Assembly (NCBI GenBank): GCA_949752745.1
Contig: OX457024.1
Span: 106,293,692-106,357,691 of the forward strand
DNA: 64,000 nt
Origin: Protula sp. h YS-2021
Lineage: Eukaryota > Annelida > Polychaeta > Sabellida > Serpulidae
Direction: 5' to 3'
The notes under the pieces were generated by a model. The model was not told where the DNA came from. It was given only the letters and a program-made list of their open reading frames with translations, and searched no databases. This document shows positions 36,670-46,510 of this stretch, piece by piece. How positions within the stretch are numbered: position 1 is the stretch's first letter; each line of letters begins with the position of its first letter. The translations under genes were made by a program, and so were the position numbers.

Positions 36670-39600
36670 CTGTAATGTCCATGCGCCAAAGTGGAATAGC
36701 CATCACTCATCACATATCGCTTGTCATCAAAAGGAGAGAGAGCCACTTTCCTCAACTTCTCCGAGAAGATCTGATGGTTATGACTTCGTATGATGTGTCC
36801 TGTGGTCATCGTTTGCGTTTGGTTGAACAAACTGTCTCTATACTGCTGATGTTTCATCCGTCTTTGACACGCGCGAGTGATGCCTTTGGCCGTACGTTTT
36901 TCTTTCCCACCATACATCATACTATACATTTTCGGTCGAAGTCCAACAAACTCTTCAATGGGAATGCCCGCCGTCTCATCTTTCATTTTCCCAAGCACTT
37001 TCTTGTTCACGTTGGAATGCAGGAAATGATCTGGCGGATAGTCACTTGTGTCGAACAAGTCGGCATCTTCCTGCATGTCTTTGTAGATATCTTCCGTTTC
37101 TATGTCATAACATAGACTGTCGGTGTCGCTGAACAACAGCTTGGCGTCGGGATACTTGGTCATGATGTAGTTGTAATGAAAGTGGAACATGAGCACCTTG
37201 CTGAGGTCGAGAATGGTGAAACCAACTTGAATGGGTTTATCCAGAAGCAGATCCACTTTGCGCAAATGTACCGCGGTCAAATCTTCGTTGAAAATTCTAA
37301 ATTTGTGGAAGGACGGTTTGGCCACAAGTTTCTTGAACCGCTTTTCCTGGTGAACAAGTTCAACATTGATACGCTTTCTTACATTTTCCATGGTTTTGCC
37401 AAACACCGAGTTGTTCATCAATTTGAAAAAGTCTTTCTCAAACGGGTTCTTGGCCAACTTTCTCTTTTCCGTGTTCAAGGAGATGTATTTTGCCAACCAT
37501 TTGCTCTGTGCAAACATGATGGCACGATGCACCTTCGTGACTTTCAATCCCAGTGAGACATATTGCTGTAAATTTCTATAATGAAGTACATATTTCTTCT
37601 TGTCACACAAGTTGGGAATGAGCTTTTCACTAGGTTTGCCTTTCATGTTTAGATCTTTCCGTAGCTTCTGACTATGTTTTGACAATTCTCCCACTTTCAC
37701 ACATTTCCGTTCTGGAGCCACTGGGTAGTGATTATGACGATCATGGATTGAATATGGGTATTCCAAATCCACTTCTAAAATGTATCCAATCTCGTCATCT
37801 TCATCCACATCCATAAAGTCAATGGATTCTGGCTCGCTCACCCACATAAATCCACTTTCCGGCATGCTTTGCGACATAGCCCAGCCATACAAGTTGTTTG
37901 CATCCAGGTACGTCAAGTAGTTGGTCGGTTTCCTGGGATCGTAATCTGCTACGTAGGGGTTATTTGCTTTCGCATACTTGTGTGTGATGACAGATATTCC
38001 TCCACGTAGACCTTGTTCAACCATTTGGTACATGTCAATGTCGTTAATCAATTCCAATTTCACCTTTGTCGCTTTCAACATGGCATCCCAGGACAGTCCT
38101 GGCGCTGTATAGTAGTGAGCAGGATCTAATTCATACGTGTTGAGACATACGTGACGAAAGTTTTCAAACACGTCAGCCAGCAGCAACACATCTGATTTCA
38201 GGTACAAGTCATGGTATTCGCCAAATGTAGTACAGTGGAATGTCTCCCACACCTTCTGCGCATGCGCATAATCCTCATCGCTAATGTCTTCTTCACTGAG
38301 CAGACTGTAAAACTTGTCCTTGGACGGCAGTTGTGTTTCAGCAAACTTGGATGGCTCATCCACGTAATCATAAGGGTATACTCCCTTTCTCAACAGTAAC
38401 TCTTGTTGGTCACTATCGTGAATGTGTGACGTCATGTGATAAAAGTTGTCTTTCCCTTCTGCTGCCAGGTTGGAGACCAACTTCTGTAGAGAAGTACTCA
38501 TGAACTGAAAGCTGTCTGTAAATTTCAGATTGCTCATGGTGAATGCAATATATTTCTCAACGGTGTTGGGAATGACTGTAATCCTTTCGTTTTTAAACTT
38601 TCCAATTTCTTCCATGATCAAATGACTGTCATAGCCTCGTAAATTGTGGAAAAACACAGGAATGATGAAAGAATCTTTATCTCCCTGCTGATCTTTTCGA
38701 AGTCGAAATTGTAAATTGCATTCACTATGTGCAGCTCCGCGGTATTTGCCATTGATATGATCATGATCTCTCACACGATCTGCTCCTAGAGGCTCATGAC
38801 AAATGTAGCAATCTGTGGCGTTCTTATAATGCTCTTCATCTTCATGAGTCATCACCATTTTCTTTTTCTGTTGTAGACCATGCACAATACGATCACGTTC
38901 ATATACCATATGGTCTAAAAAGACTTTCACAGCATTATCGCCTCGATATAGGACTGGCGCACGTGTATCATATTGGCTGACAACCACATAGGCAAAGCTG
39001 TTTGGACGATGATGCTGATACTTGTCTCCTTCATGCTTTTTCGTGAAACATTCAAAGTCCGCATAAATGACAAACGGCGCTCGCTGTTGTTTGGCTACAT
39101 TCTTGAACTTGATGAAGGGTTCCTTGGGGAATGATAAACGTTGTGCTCCATGCTTGCCACACACTTCACGATGCTTGTCTAACAGATCTTGTCGCCTAAA
39201 CCCGTGAAGACAGTTGAAACAATAAAATGCTGCATGCTGATGGTTTGATCGATAAGCCATCAGTCTGCTGAAATTCTTGATGAGGCAGTAATGTCTTGTC
39301 TTGTCATTGCTAATCAAAAGTAAGTTGATTTCTCTGGCGCTGTTGGCGCTGGTGTTTCGACTGAGTTGTATGGGAACAACGACATCATGTTCATATCCAA
39401 ACACGTTAATGGACACATCATTCTCCTTTTCAAACTTTGGAATGTCTGTAATCGGTGTTGGAAATGTCATGCCTTCCACCTTCAATTCGTTCTCAAATAG
39501 CTTGTATTGATTCACACGGTATGGGTTGTTTGTTGAAGGGTGAAGGTGAGCCAATACAGACCATAAGAAGCACTTGTTGTCTTTATTCTGAATGTTTAAC

Positions 39601-40343
39601 ACACCTAATGTATTCTTTACTTTCTTCGGTAGTGGGATAAAACTGCTTGCTTCCAGTGGCGCTGACGTAGCTGTATGCACTTCAATGAATAATATGTTAT
39701 CCAACACCCAGCCAGAGCCTTGTCGCTCATGTTCATCAAACCTGGTAAATTCTTTATAGGCTTCTGGCAAGTCCTTCTCAATATCTGTTGGATTGTATGC
39801 TGCATACGTTGGACTACTGATGAAGGCATTATCCACTTGTTCTACCATCACGCCTTCAACATTTGGTGTCATTTTCTTGAAGCGTGCATGTACCACAATG
39901 TACCATTTCATGCCACGGTTTAACGTCTCTAGCAAATGTCTCTTGATTCTATTCTCTTGTTGTCGCATTTCAAGTAGCAAATCCGATCCATCTTCAGGCT
40001 CAAACCGTCTTTCCTGTGCGTTTTCACCAAGACTCACTCTTCTGCCTCTGCCTACTTGTCCTGTCTCTTTCTTTCTTTGTTCTTCATGAGACACATTTTC
40101 CATCTCAACACATGCATGCGTCTCAAACGCATCCAAAGATGGAAATATTTTAATACATTCACCGCAGAGGACTGGATCAGGTCTTTCAACACCATCTTGT
40201 ACCGTCTTTCGTCTCTTGGCTTCAATCCGCTCAACAAGCTCTTCGTGAGCACGTTTCATCCTAGCTGGTTTGCATGTATGTGCTACGAACAATTCCAGAG
40301 ATGGAAATGTTATATCGCAATCATGACAGTAGACTGTAGCCAT
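36663..40343 (-). CDS. Protein-primed DNA polymerase B (pPolB), 1226 aa
   Basis: This enzyme replicates the element from its termini. Exonuclease motifs: YADFECF (about 424), FFHNLRGYDSH (567), YLKSDVLLLADVF (717). Polymerase motifs: DANNLYGWAMSQSMP (819), NNSVFGKTMENV (979), DTDSLCYD (1075). The N-terminus has two C2H2-like fingers (YCHDCDITF and CGECIKIF), another near CFNCLHGF, and a DHDHINGKYRGAAH Zn/HNH-like block at about 532. I start at MATVYC (40343): the longer frame (40412) would begin only a few bases after the TATA box (40417-40425), and its extra part is a translated gtt repeat. The stop lies inside the next promoter. Confidence 0.97.
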   Translation of the reverse strand: MATVYCHDCDITFPSLELFVAHTCKPARMKRAHEELVERIEAKRRKTVQDGVERPDPVLCGECIKIFPSLDAFETHACVEMENVSHEEQRKKETGQVGRGRRVSLGENAQERRFEPEDGSDLLLEMRQQENRIKRHLLETLNRGMKWYIVVHARFKKMTPNVEGVMVEQVDNAFISSPTYAAYNPTDIEKDLPEAYKEFTRFDEHERQGSGWVLDNILFIEVHTATSAPLEASSFIPLPKKVKNTLGVLNIQNKDNKCFLWSVLAHLHPSTNNPYRVNQYKLFENELKVEGMTFPTPITDIPKFEKENDVSINVFGYEHDVVVPIQLSRNTSANSAREINLLLISNDKTRHYCLIKNFSRLMAYRSNHQHAAFYCFNCLHGFRRQDLLDKHREVCGKHGAQRLSFPKEPFIKFKNVAKQQRAPFVIYADFECFTKKHEGDKYQHHRPNSFAYVVVSQYDTRAPVLYRGDNAVKVFLDHMVYERDRIVHGLQQKKKMVMTHEDEEHYKNATDCYICHEPLGADRVRDHDHINGKYRGAAHSECNLQFRLRKDQQGDKDSFIIPVFFHNLRGYDSHLIMEEIGKFKNERITVIPNTVEKYIAFTMSNLKFTDSFQFMSTSLQKLVSNLAAEGKDNFYHMTSHIHDSDQQELLLRKGVYPYDYVDEPSKFAETQLPSKDKFYSLLSEEDISDEDYAHAQKVWETFHCTTFGEYHDLYLKSDVLLLADVFENFRHVCLNTYELDPAHYYTAPGLSWDAMLKATKVKLELINDIDMYQMVEQGLRGGISVITHKYAKANNPYVADYDPRKPTNYLTYLDANNLYGWAMSQSMPESGFMWVSEPESIDFMDVDEDDEIGYILEVDLEYPYSIHDRHNHYPVAPERKCVKVGELSKHSQKLRKDLNMKGKPSEKLIPNLCDKKKYVLHYRNLQQYVSLGLKVTKVHRAIMFAQSKWLAKYISLNTEKRKLAKNPFEKDFFKLMNNSVFGKTMENVRKRINVELVHQEKRFKKLVAKPSFHKFRIFNEDLTAVHLRKVDLLLDKPIQVGFTILDLSKVLMFHFHYNYIMTKYPDAKLLFSDTDSLCYDIETEDIYKDMQEDADLFDTSDYPPDHFLHSNVNKKVLGKMKDETAGIPIEEFVGLRPKMYSMMYGGKEKRTAKGITRACQRRMKHQQYRDSLFNQTQTMTTGHIIRSHNHQIFSEKLRKVALSPFDDKRYVMSDGYSTLAHGHYSI

Positions 40344-40416
40344 CGTTGTTGTTGTTGTTGTTGTTGCTGTTGTTGTTGCTAGAACTGAAATGAGGCGAAA
40401 TATACGTTTCACTCTT

Positions 40417-40425
40417 CCTTTTATA
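40417..40425 (-). promoter_or_regulatory. TATA box of the DNA polymerase gene
   Basis: TATAAAAGG on the minus strand is followed by aagagtgaaac, the same downstream word seen after the left-TIR TATA box. It is about 75 bases before the chosen ATG. Confidence 0.75.
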
Positions 40426-40559
40426 CCACTTCAATGATGCGTAACTTGTTGACTTAGCAGAATTTATCACTGTTTGAAATGCATGTTTCACTCATGCTCT
40501 TATGCTACTTACATGTAATTAGAATATGGTGTGTAACTTGTTTCAAATATTGTTAAAAT

Positions 40560-40690
40560 CGCTAACTCAGCAGAATTTATCACTGCTTGGATATGAATCA
40601 TTTCACTTACAGTTGTACAGTTGTTATACAGCAGAGACATCTGGCGGTGAAGCTTGACGATGGTATTCATCCGCAAAATAACACACGGCC
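40560..40690. repeat. Internal copy of TIR subterminal sequence
   Basis: The block gaatttatcactgcttggat, gttgttatacagcagagaca and one unit of the gtattcatccgc array repeats sequence from the right TIR (about 43036-43150) inside the element. It abuts the 162-bp array. Confidence 0.8.
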
Positions 40691-42290
40691 ACTGTAAACT
40701 GAATCAAACGGTAAAATTTACTTGAAAATCGGTTAATTATGACGGAAGTTATCTCATTTTTTTTTCACTTTTTACACAGGGAAAATGGCGGTATGTCACA
40801 TTATGCATACAGCCACCGGTGTAAATAGCCCGTGACCACTTAATGCTAAAACTTTACATAAAACTGAATCAAACAGTGAAATTTTCATGCAAATCCGTCA
40901 ACTATAGCGAAAGTTATCCCACTTTTTCACTTTTTACAAACTTAAAATGGCGTCATGTCACATTATGCATACAGCCACCGGTGTAAATAGCCCGTGACCA
41001 CCTAATGTTAAAAATTTACATAAAACTGAATCAAACAGTGAAATTTTCAGGCAAATCCGTCAACTATAGCGAAAGTTATCCCCCTTTTTCACTTTTTACA
41101 AAGTTAAAATGGCGACATGTCACATTATGCATACAGCCACCGGTGTAAATAGCCCGTGACCACTTAATGCTAAAACTTTACATAAAACTGAATCAAACAG
41201 TGAAATTTTCATGCAAATCCGTCAACTATAGCGAAAGTTATCCCACTTTTTCACTTTTTACAAACTTAAAATGGCGTCATGTCACATTATGCATACAGCC
41301 ACCGGTGTAAATAGCCCGTGACCACCTAATGTTAAAACTTTACATAAAACTGAATCAAACAGTGAAATTTTCAGGCAAATCCGTCAACTATAGCGAAAGT
41401 TATCCCACTTTTTCACTTTTTACAAAGTTAAAATGGCGACATGTCACATTATGCATACAGCCACCGGTGTAAATAGCCCGTGACCACTTAATGCTAAAAC
41501 TTTACATAAAACTGAATCAAACAGTGAAATTTTCATGCAAATCCGTCAACTATAGCGAAAGTTATCCCACTTTTTCACTTTTTACAAACTTAAAATGGCG
41601 TCATGTCACATTATGCATACAACCACCGGTGTAAATAGCCCGTGACCACTTAATGTTAAAACTTTACATAAAACTGAATCAAACAGTGAAATTTTCAGGC
41701 AAATCCGTCAACTATAGCGAAAGTTATCCCACTTTTTCACTTTTTACAAACTTAAAATGGCGTCATGTCACATTATGCATACAATCACCGGTGTAAATAG
41801 CCCGTGACCACTTAATGTTAAAACTTTACATAAAACTGAATCAAACAGTGAAATTTTCATGTAAATCGGTCAACTATAGCGAAAGTTATCCCACTTTGTC
41901 ACTTTTTGCAAAAGTTAAAATGGCGGCATGTCACATTATGCATACAGCCACCGGTGTAAATAGCCTATGACTACTTAATGTTAAAACTACATATAAAACC
42001 GAATCAAACGGTAAAATTTTCATGCAAATCGGTTAATTATGACGGAAGTTATCTCATTTTTTCCACTTTTTACAAAGTTAAAATGGCGGCATGTCATATT
42101 ATGCATACAGCCACATGCGAAAATAGCCTGTGACCACTTTATAACAAAAACTTTACATAAAACTCAATCAAACAGTGAAATTTTCATGCAAATCGATCAA
42201 CCATAGCTTAAGTTATCCCACTTTTTCCACTTTTTACAAAGTTAAAATGGCGGCATGTCATATTATGCATACAGCCACATGCGAAAATAG
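40690..42290. repeat. Tandem array, 162-bp unit, 10 copies, partly dimeric
   Basis: The landmark tgtcacattatgcatacagc recurs at 40794, 40956, 41119, 41280, 41442, 41604, 41766, 41929, 42092 and 42256 (spacing 161-164). Copies 2-5 alternate between two types (gcgtc/gcgac before the landmark, aatgtta/aatgcta after it), a 324-bp higher-order pattern. Non-coding; it may be an intron upstream of the polymerase gene. Confidence 0.93.
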
Positions 42291-42297
42291 CCTGCAT

Positions 42298-42358
42298 AGC
42301 AACGGCGGTTGCTATGCGGATCCACTGCATAGCAACGGTTGCTATGCGGGACTACTGC
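42298..42358. repeat. Pair of hairpins built on gcatagcaac/gttgctatgc
   Basis: Two adjacent stem-loops have arms gcatagcaac and gttgctatgc. In the first copy the arms are separated by ggcg; in the second, little or nothing lies between them. They lie between the 162-bp and 100-bp arrays. Confidence 0.8.
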
Positions 42359-42435
42359 ATTGGAGTATGAGTGGAGTGAAACAGTGATGTGTATAGCTGT
42401 GCATGTGGTTGCAGCCCTGCTGGAGTGGGTTGCGA

Positions 42436-42835
42436 TGCGCTTGTGACGAGATCGTCTCGTCGAAATGCCTACTGCACACGGAACAGGAGCGAAATGTTAT
42501 ATTTCGTCATGCGAAGCAACGTATGTGGGTAGCGCTGCGCTTGTGACGAGATCGTCTCGTCGAAATGCCTACTGCACACGGAACAGGAGCGAAATGTTAT
42601 ATTTCGTCATGCGAAGCAACGTATGTGGGTAGCGATGCGCTTGTGACGAGATCGTCTCGTCGAAATGCCTACTGCACACGGAACAGGAGCAAAATGTTAT
42701 ATTTCGTCATGTGAAGCAACGTATGTGGGTAGCGATGCGCTTGTGACGAGATCGTCTCGTCGAAATGCCTACTGCACACGGAACAGGAGCGAAATGGTAT
42801 ATTTCGTCATGTGAAGTAACTTATGGAAGAAGTGA
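42436..42835. repeat. Tandem array, 100-bp unit, 4 copies
   Basis: Units start at 42436, 42536, 42636 and 42736 with very few differences. Each carries the hairpin gacgaga-tcg-tctcgtc. No coding potential. Confidence 0.93.
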
Positions 42836-42910
42836 GGGACGACGAGCCCGACGACCCCCACGACGACCCCCATTATGTTAGTTTTTAAAAACATATGTAA
42901 ATAACCACTT

Positions 42911-42967
42911 ACCGAAATAGCTGCCATCCTTGTTGTATCCATAGTGCGGAGAGCTCATCCTTATATA
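42911..42967 (-). promoter_or_regulatory. TATA box and short leader with splice donor at inner edge of right TIR
   Basis: Minus-strand TATATAAGG (42967-42959) begins just inside the TIR boundary. About 45 bases later comes a cg|gtaagtgg donor (exon end 42913). A closely similar leader (TATAAGG at 48140, donor gtaagtggttatt at 48196) occurs in the neighbouring dimer element. A possible acceptor (ctcatttcag) lies upstream of the polymerase ATG near 40388. Confidence 0.6.
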
Positions 42968-43769
42968 CAACTCTGATGTAATCAAAATATGGTATGTAAC
43001 TCGCCAAACAGAACTTTGTTTTAAAAGCTGACTTGGCAGAATTTATCACTGCTTGGATATGAATCATTTCACCTACAGTTGTACAGTTGTTATACAGCAG
43101 AGACATCTGGTGGTGAAGCGAAATGGTATTCATCCGCCAAATGGTATTCATCCGCTAAATGGTATTCATCCGCCAAATGGTATTCATCCGCCAAATGGTA
43201 TTCATCCGCTAAATGGCATTCATCCGCCAAATGGTATTCATCCGCGAAATAACACAGGAAATAACTGAATCAAATGGTGAAATTTTTATGTAAATCAGTC
43301 AACTATAACGAAAGTTACCCCTCTTTTTCACTTTTACACAGTTAAAACGGCGACATGTTACAAATATAAGTTCATCACTTCAACGGAAGTCCGTTATCTC
43401 AAATTACGAAAACAAAATGACGTTTACGCACACTCTGCTCTGACGTTTACCCTTCGTCATCCCAACACGCGCGCGCGCTCCATCCAAAAACTGAAGCAGA
43501 TAAAAACAAACAGACACTATGACGTCACTTCCGGTCCAGACATGATCACGGCACTTCCAGACATGACGTCACTTCCGGTCCAGACAGTATGACGTCACAA
43601 AGTGAGCTGATTCCACACTTCCGGTCCAGACAGTATGACGTCACAAAGTGAGCTGATTCCACACTTCCGGTCCAGACAGTATGACGTCACAAAGTGAGCT
43701 GATTCCACACTTCCGGTCCAGACAGTATGACGTCACAAAGTGAGCTGATTCCGGCCTTTTTACCCTACT
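42964..43769 (-). repeat. Polinton right terminal inverted repeat (806 bp)
   Basis: Complement of 24787-25700, shorter by six 18-bp units. It holds the mirrored CRE/ETS-like array (about 43510-43752) and a seven-copy 18-bp array (43127-43243). It ends TTTTTACCCTACT and is followed by the target duplication gttcaa. Confidence 0.95.
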
Positions 43770-43798
43770 GTTCAACATGTTCAACATGTTGTTCAAGT
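43770..43798. repeat. Remnant GTTCAAC array between the two elements
   Basis: gttcaacatgttcaacatg and gttgttcaagt separate the Polinton end from the AGTAGGG start of the dimer. The first six bases are the right target duplication of the Polinton. Confidence 0.9.
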
Positions 43799-43829
43799 AG
43801 TAGGGAAAGGGGGTTTCTACTGCACTTTG

Positions 43830-43912
43830 TGACGTCATACTGTCTGGAAGTGACGTCATCATGTCTGGAAGTGACGTCATCATGTCTGGACCGGAAGTGA
43901 CGTCATAGACGT
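43830..43912. promoter_or_regulatory. CRE/ETS-like sites next to left end of dimer
   Basis: Four gtgacgtca sites and one ACCGGAAGTG site lie within 85 bases, interspersed with gtctgg words as in the Polinton TIR. Mirror copy at about 52000-52080. Confidence 0.8.
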
Positions 43913-43980
43913 AGTCATAAGCATAGCCATGTAGCCGTAGCCGTAACCCTGACAGTGGAACCAACGTTTGGTTTTGCATT

Positions 43981-44008
43981 GCAGTGGAACCAACGTTGGT
44001 TCCACTGC
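43981..44008. repeat. Perfect 28-bp palindrome
   Basis: gcagtggaaccaac followed by its exact complement. A half-site copy lies just before it (43953-43970). The right arm keeps the counterpart at about 51900-51927. The subterminal position suggests a protein-binding or replication site, unproven. Confidence 0.9.
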
Positions 44009-44205
44009 AGAATCGGCAGATGGTAGACAGACGGTCAGACGGGCAGACGGACAGACGGTAACTTTTTTTTTTCCATTTCCCACACTCTCATGCATACACA
44101 TATACCAACACAATGATAAACTGTTTTGCTTATTTTGTAATAAGTTGCGGCTGCTCTAAGGCAGCCAGGAGCTCACGCCCCCCCATTGTATTAGTAGTCT
44201 CCTCA

Positions 44206-44904
44206 CTATGGCAGAGACCACTGAGAAGCTTTACAAGAGCACTTCCGCCTATTCCTTGCAATCGTAGCCACCGTTGATTTAAAAGTATCGTTCGATACAG
44301 AGCAGAAGTATGCCTGGATCCGCCCAGCTTCTGCACAATGTAAAACATGCTGCTCAATACCGATATCGGTAGGCAGCACTGTTTTGCACATAGTGCAGGA
44401 GTTGGTGGATCCACCATTCAACCCGTTCAGAATGAGCATAACTTCTTCCATATTATCTTTGGTGGGTTGTTCAGCAATCAGACTACTCTTGCTTACAGAG
44501 GCAGAAGCGTCCTGTAAGTTCTCAGCAGAAGTCTGCGCAGGTGAGGAGACGACGGTCGCAGTCCTCTGCCTCTTCCTTGGTGGAGACGGTAGTGGCAGCG
44601 GCAGTGGCAGTTGCGGTGGAGGTGTCAACGGTGCTGCAGCAGACTCCGTAGCTGTATCGGCAGGCTTAGGGGCTGGTCTAGCAGGCTCTGGAGCTGTGAG
44701 CGCGGCAGGCTGAGGAGCTGGCTGCAGGAAGCCAGGCCTCTGAAATCGGTGCCGCTGCTGTTCTTGCCGATATTTCTCCTCCATCTTTCTTAACCGTAAG
44801 CGTTCATAATCCAAGAACATCTCCTCTACCAACGACACATCTCTTTCGGTGATGTTGTAATGTCGAAGCGCTTCTGGAGCAAAAAATTCTTCTTTGTATT
44901 CCAT
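44206..44904 (-). CDS. Pro-rich C2H2 zinc-finger protein, left arm, intact (232 aa)
   Basis: Not a named family. From MEYKEEFFAPEALRHYN the protein has a charged coiled segment (RLRLRKMEEKYRQEQQRHR), a long Pro/Ala-rich middle, a nuclear-localisation-like PPRKRQR, and a C-terminal zinc finger (CTMCKTVL with HVLHC), then a basic Cys-containing tail. The start at 44904 is preferred; the frame extends upstream to 44985. It looks like a nuclear DNA-binding or regulatory protein. The right-arm twin (51033-51703) has a 28-base deletion near its N-terminus. Confidence 0.7.
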   Translation of the reverse strand: MEYKEEFFAPEALRHYNITERDVSLVEEMFLDYERLRLRKMEEKYRQEQQRHRFQRPGFLQPAPQPAALTAPEPARPAPKPADTATESAAAPLTPPPQLPLPLPLPSPPRKRQRTATVVSSPAQTSAENLQDASASVSKSSLIAEQPTKDNMEEVMLILNGLNGGSTNSCTMCKTVLPTDIGIEQHVLHCAEAGRIQAYFCSVSNDTFKSTVATIARNRRKCSCKASQWSLP

Positions 44905-45549
44905 TTTTTTTTTGAAAACGTTTGCCTTGTAGAGTATGCGTACAAAATGGCGTCGTACAACTTGTAAACCGCAGCATTTCGTCATCTAAAGCCAGCGTAA
45001 TCAGACCGCGTCATCTATAGCAAGCTTAATCAGATTGCGTAATCAGACTTCGTCATAAACAACGTAGACAATGGTGTGTAGCTTTTTGTTTGAGCAAATG
45101 GCTAGCAACCTGAGAGTCCCGGGATCCATCCCCCATCAGGGCAAAACTTTTTTTTTGGTTTTTTTTTGTTTTTTGTTCACTTTTATGACTGTGTGACATT
45201 ATGTGATAACATGTGACTGTGACATCATGTGACTCTGTAACATTATGTGACTCTGTGACTTTTTTTATTTTTTATTTTTTTTTATTATTATTATTTATAT
45301 GATAATATTTAATTAGTCATATTTCAATGGTTTCCCATTACAGTAACCACACACAGCATAAGTACATGTGTACAGAGTGTGGGGGGAAAACCGACTGAGA
45401 AATTTCAGAGTGCACTCGTACAGAGTGTGGAAACGATCAATAAATTTGAGAAGGAATGTGATTTTCCCTACGTTAAGTCCAATGTTATGTTTTAAGTTAT
45501 AGTAGTTGGAAAATGACACTTCTAAAACACATTTAACAAATGTAGTTTT

Positions 45550-45990
45550 TTTGATAACATATAATATATAAAATAAGTTTGAATATTTTAGCATGCTACT
45601 TATTTGAATGTTCTAAAGTTATAGTAGTGGAAAAATGGTGGTTCTAGACCAACTTTAACAAATTTAGGTTTTAACACCATATGATATATAAAATAAGTTT
45701 GAACATTTTAGCACGCTACTTATTTGAATATTCTAATGTCATAGCAGTGGAAAAATGGTGATTCTAGACCAATTTTAACAAATTTTGTTTTTTGACAAAA
45801 TATGATGTATAAAATAAGTTTGAACATTTTACCATGGTGTAGTAGGGTAAAAATAAGGGTTCTAGACCAACTTTAACAAATTTTGTTTTTTGACAAAATA
45901 TGATGTATAAAATAAGTTTGAACATTTTACCATGGTGTAGTAAGGTAAAAATCAGGGTTCTAAACCAACTTTAACAAATTCAGTTTTTTT
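45550..45990. repeat. Tandem array of about 100-bp units with degenerate terminal motifs
   Basis: Four to five units each contain aaaataagtttgaacatttt and gttctagaccaactttaac. Two units carry AGTAGGGTAAAAATAAGGG (45841) or agtaaggtaaaaa (45939), the terminal motif of the element family. Mirror copy at about 49950-50385. Confidence 0.8.
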
Positions 45991-46194
45991 TACACGTTTC
46001 AGACGATTCTACCACTTGGTTGATTGGTTGATTGTTGGAAAATGAAAAGTGAAAATGTGGATAGTTATGTAGGAAAACTGCGCCCATTCAAAAGACGTGT
46101 TCGAATGGCAAGCCCATTTTAAAGACGTGTTCGAATGGTAAGCCCATTCAAAACACGTGTTCGAATAATTTTTGAAAGATATTACGTCGTGGTA

Positions 46195-46352
46195 TTGTTC
46201 AACAAATTGTTCAACATGTTCAACAAGTTCAACATGTTCAACATGTTCAACATGTTCAACAGCATGCTCAACAAGTTGAACATGTTCAACATGTTCAACC
46301 TATTCAACATGTTCAACAACATGCTGTTTAACAAGTTGTTCAACAAGTTGTA
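46195..46352. repeat. GTTCAAC array, left arm, distal to zinc-finger gene
   Basis: Repeated gttcaacat and complement (atgttgaac) words; many adjacent words form short palindromes. ORFs rich in FNMFNM are products of the array. Confidence 0.9.
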
Positions 46353-46510
46353 GTTGAAGAAAAGAAAAAATAAGACATATGGTGAATAGGTTTATTTATA
46401 CACTTAAATACACTTAAATACACTTAAATATATACAGCTTAAATCTATAACAATATTATAACATTTATTGATTTACAAAGTCTTTATTATAAATGTTTAG
46501 TCAAATAAGT

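Larger units (their letters stand above)
24787..43769. mobile_element. Complete Polinton/Maverick provirus (18,983 bp) with 6-bp target duplication
   Basis: The element begins AGTAGGGTAAAAAGGCC and ends with its complement. gttcaa flanks it on both sides (24781-24786 and 43770-43775), the 6-bp duplication expected of Polinton integrases. The inverted repeats are 914 and 806 bp. It encodes the core set: protein-primed DNA polymerase B, chromodomain integrase, packaging ATPase, adenain-like protease, major capsid and penton-like minor capsid. Accessory genes are PC4-like proteins, a NADAR protein and several unknowns. Late-type genes run rightward; polymerase and PC4-like genes run leftward, meeting near 35 kb. 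All core ORFs are open; one accessory gene is cut by a SINE. Near-identical terminal repeats argue for a fairly recent insertion or gene conversion. Confidence 0.97.

Noticed and set aside
44384..44713. Plus-strand ORF rich in Gly and Ser (mirror at 51196-51525)
   Set aside because: Antisense shadow of the Pro/Ala-rich region of the zinc-finger gene.
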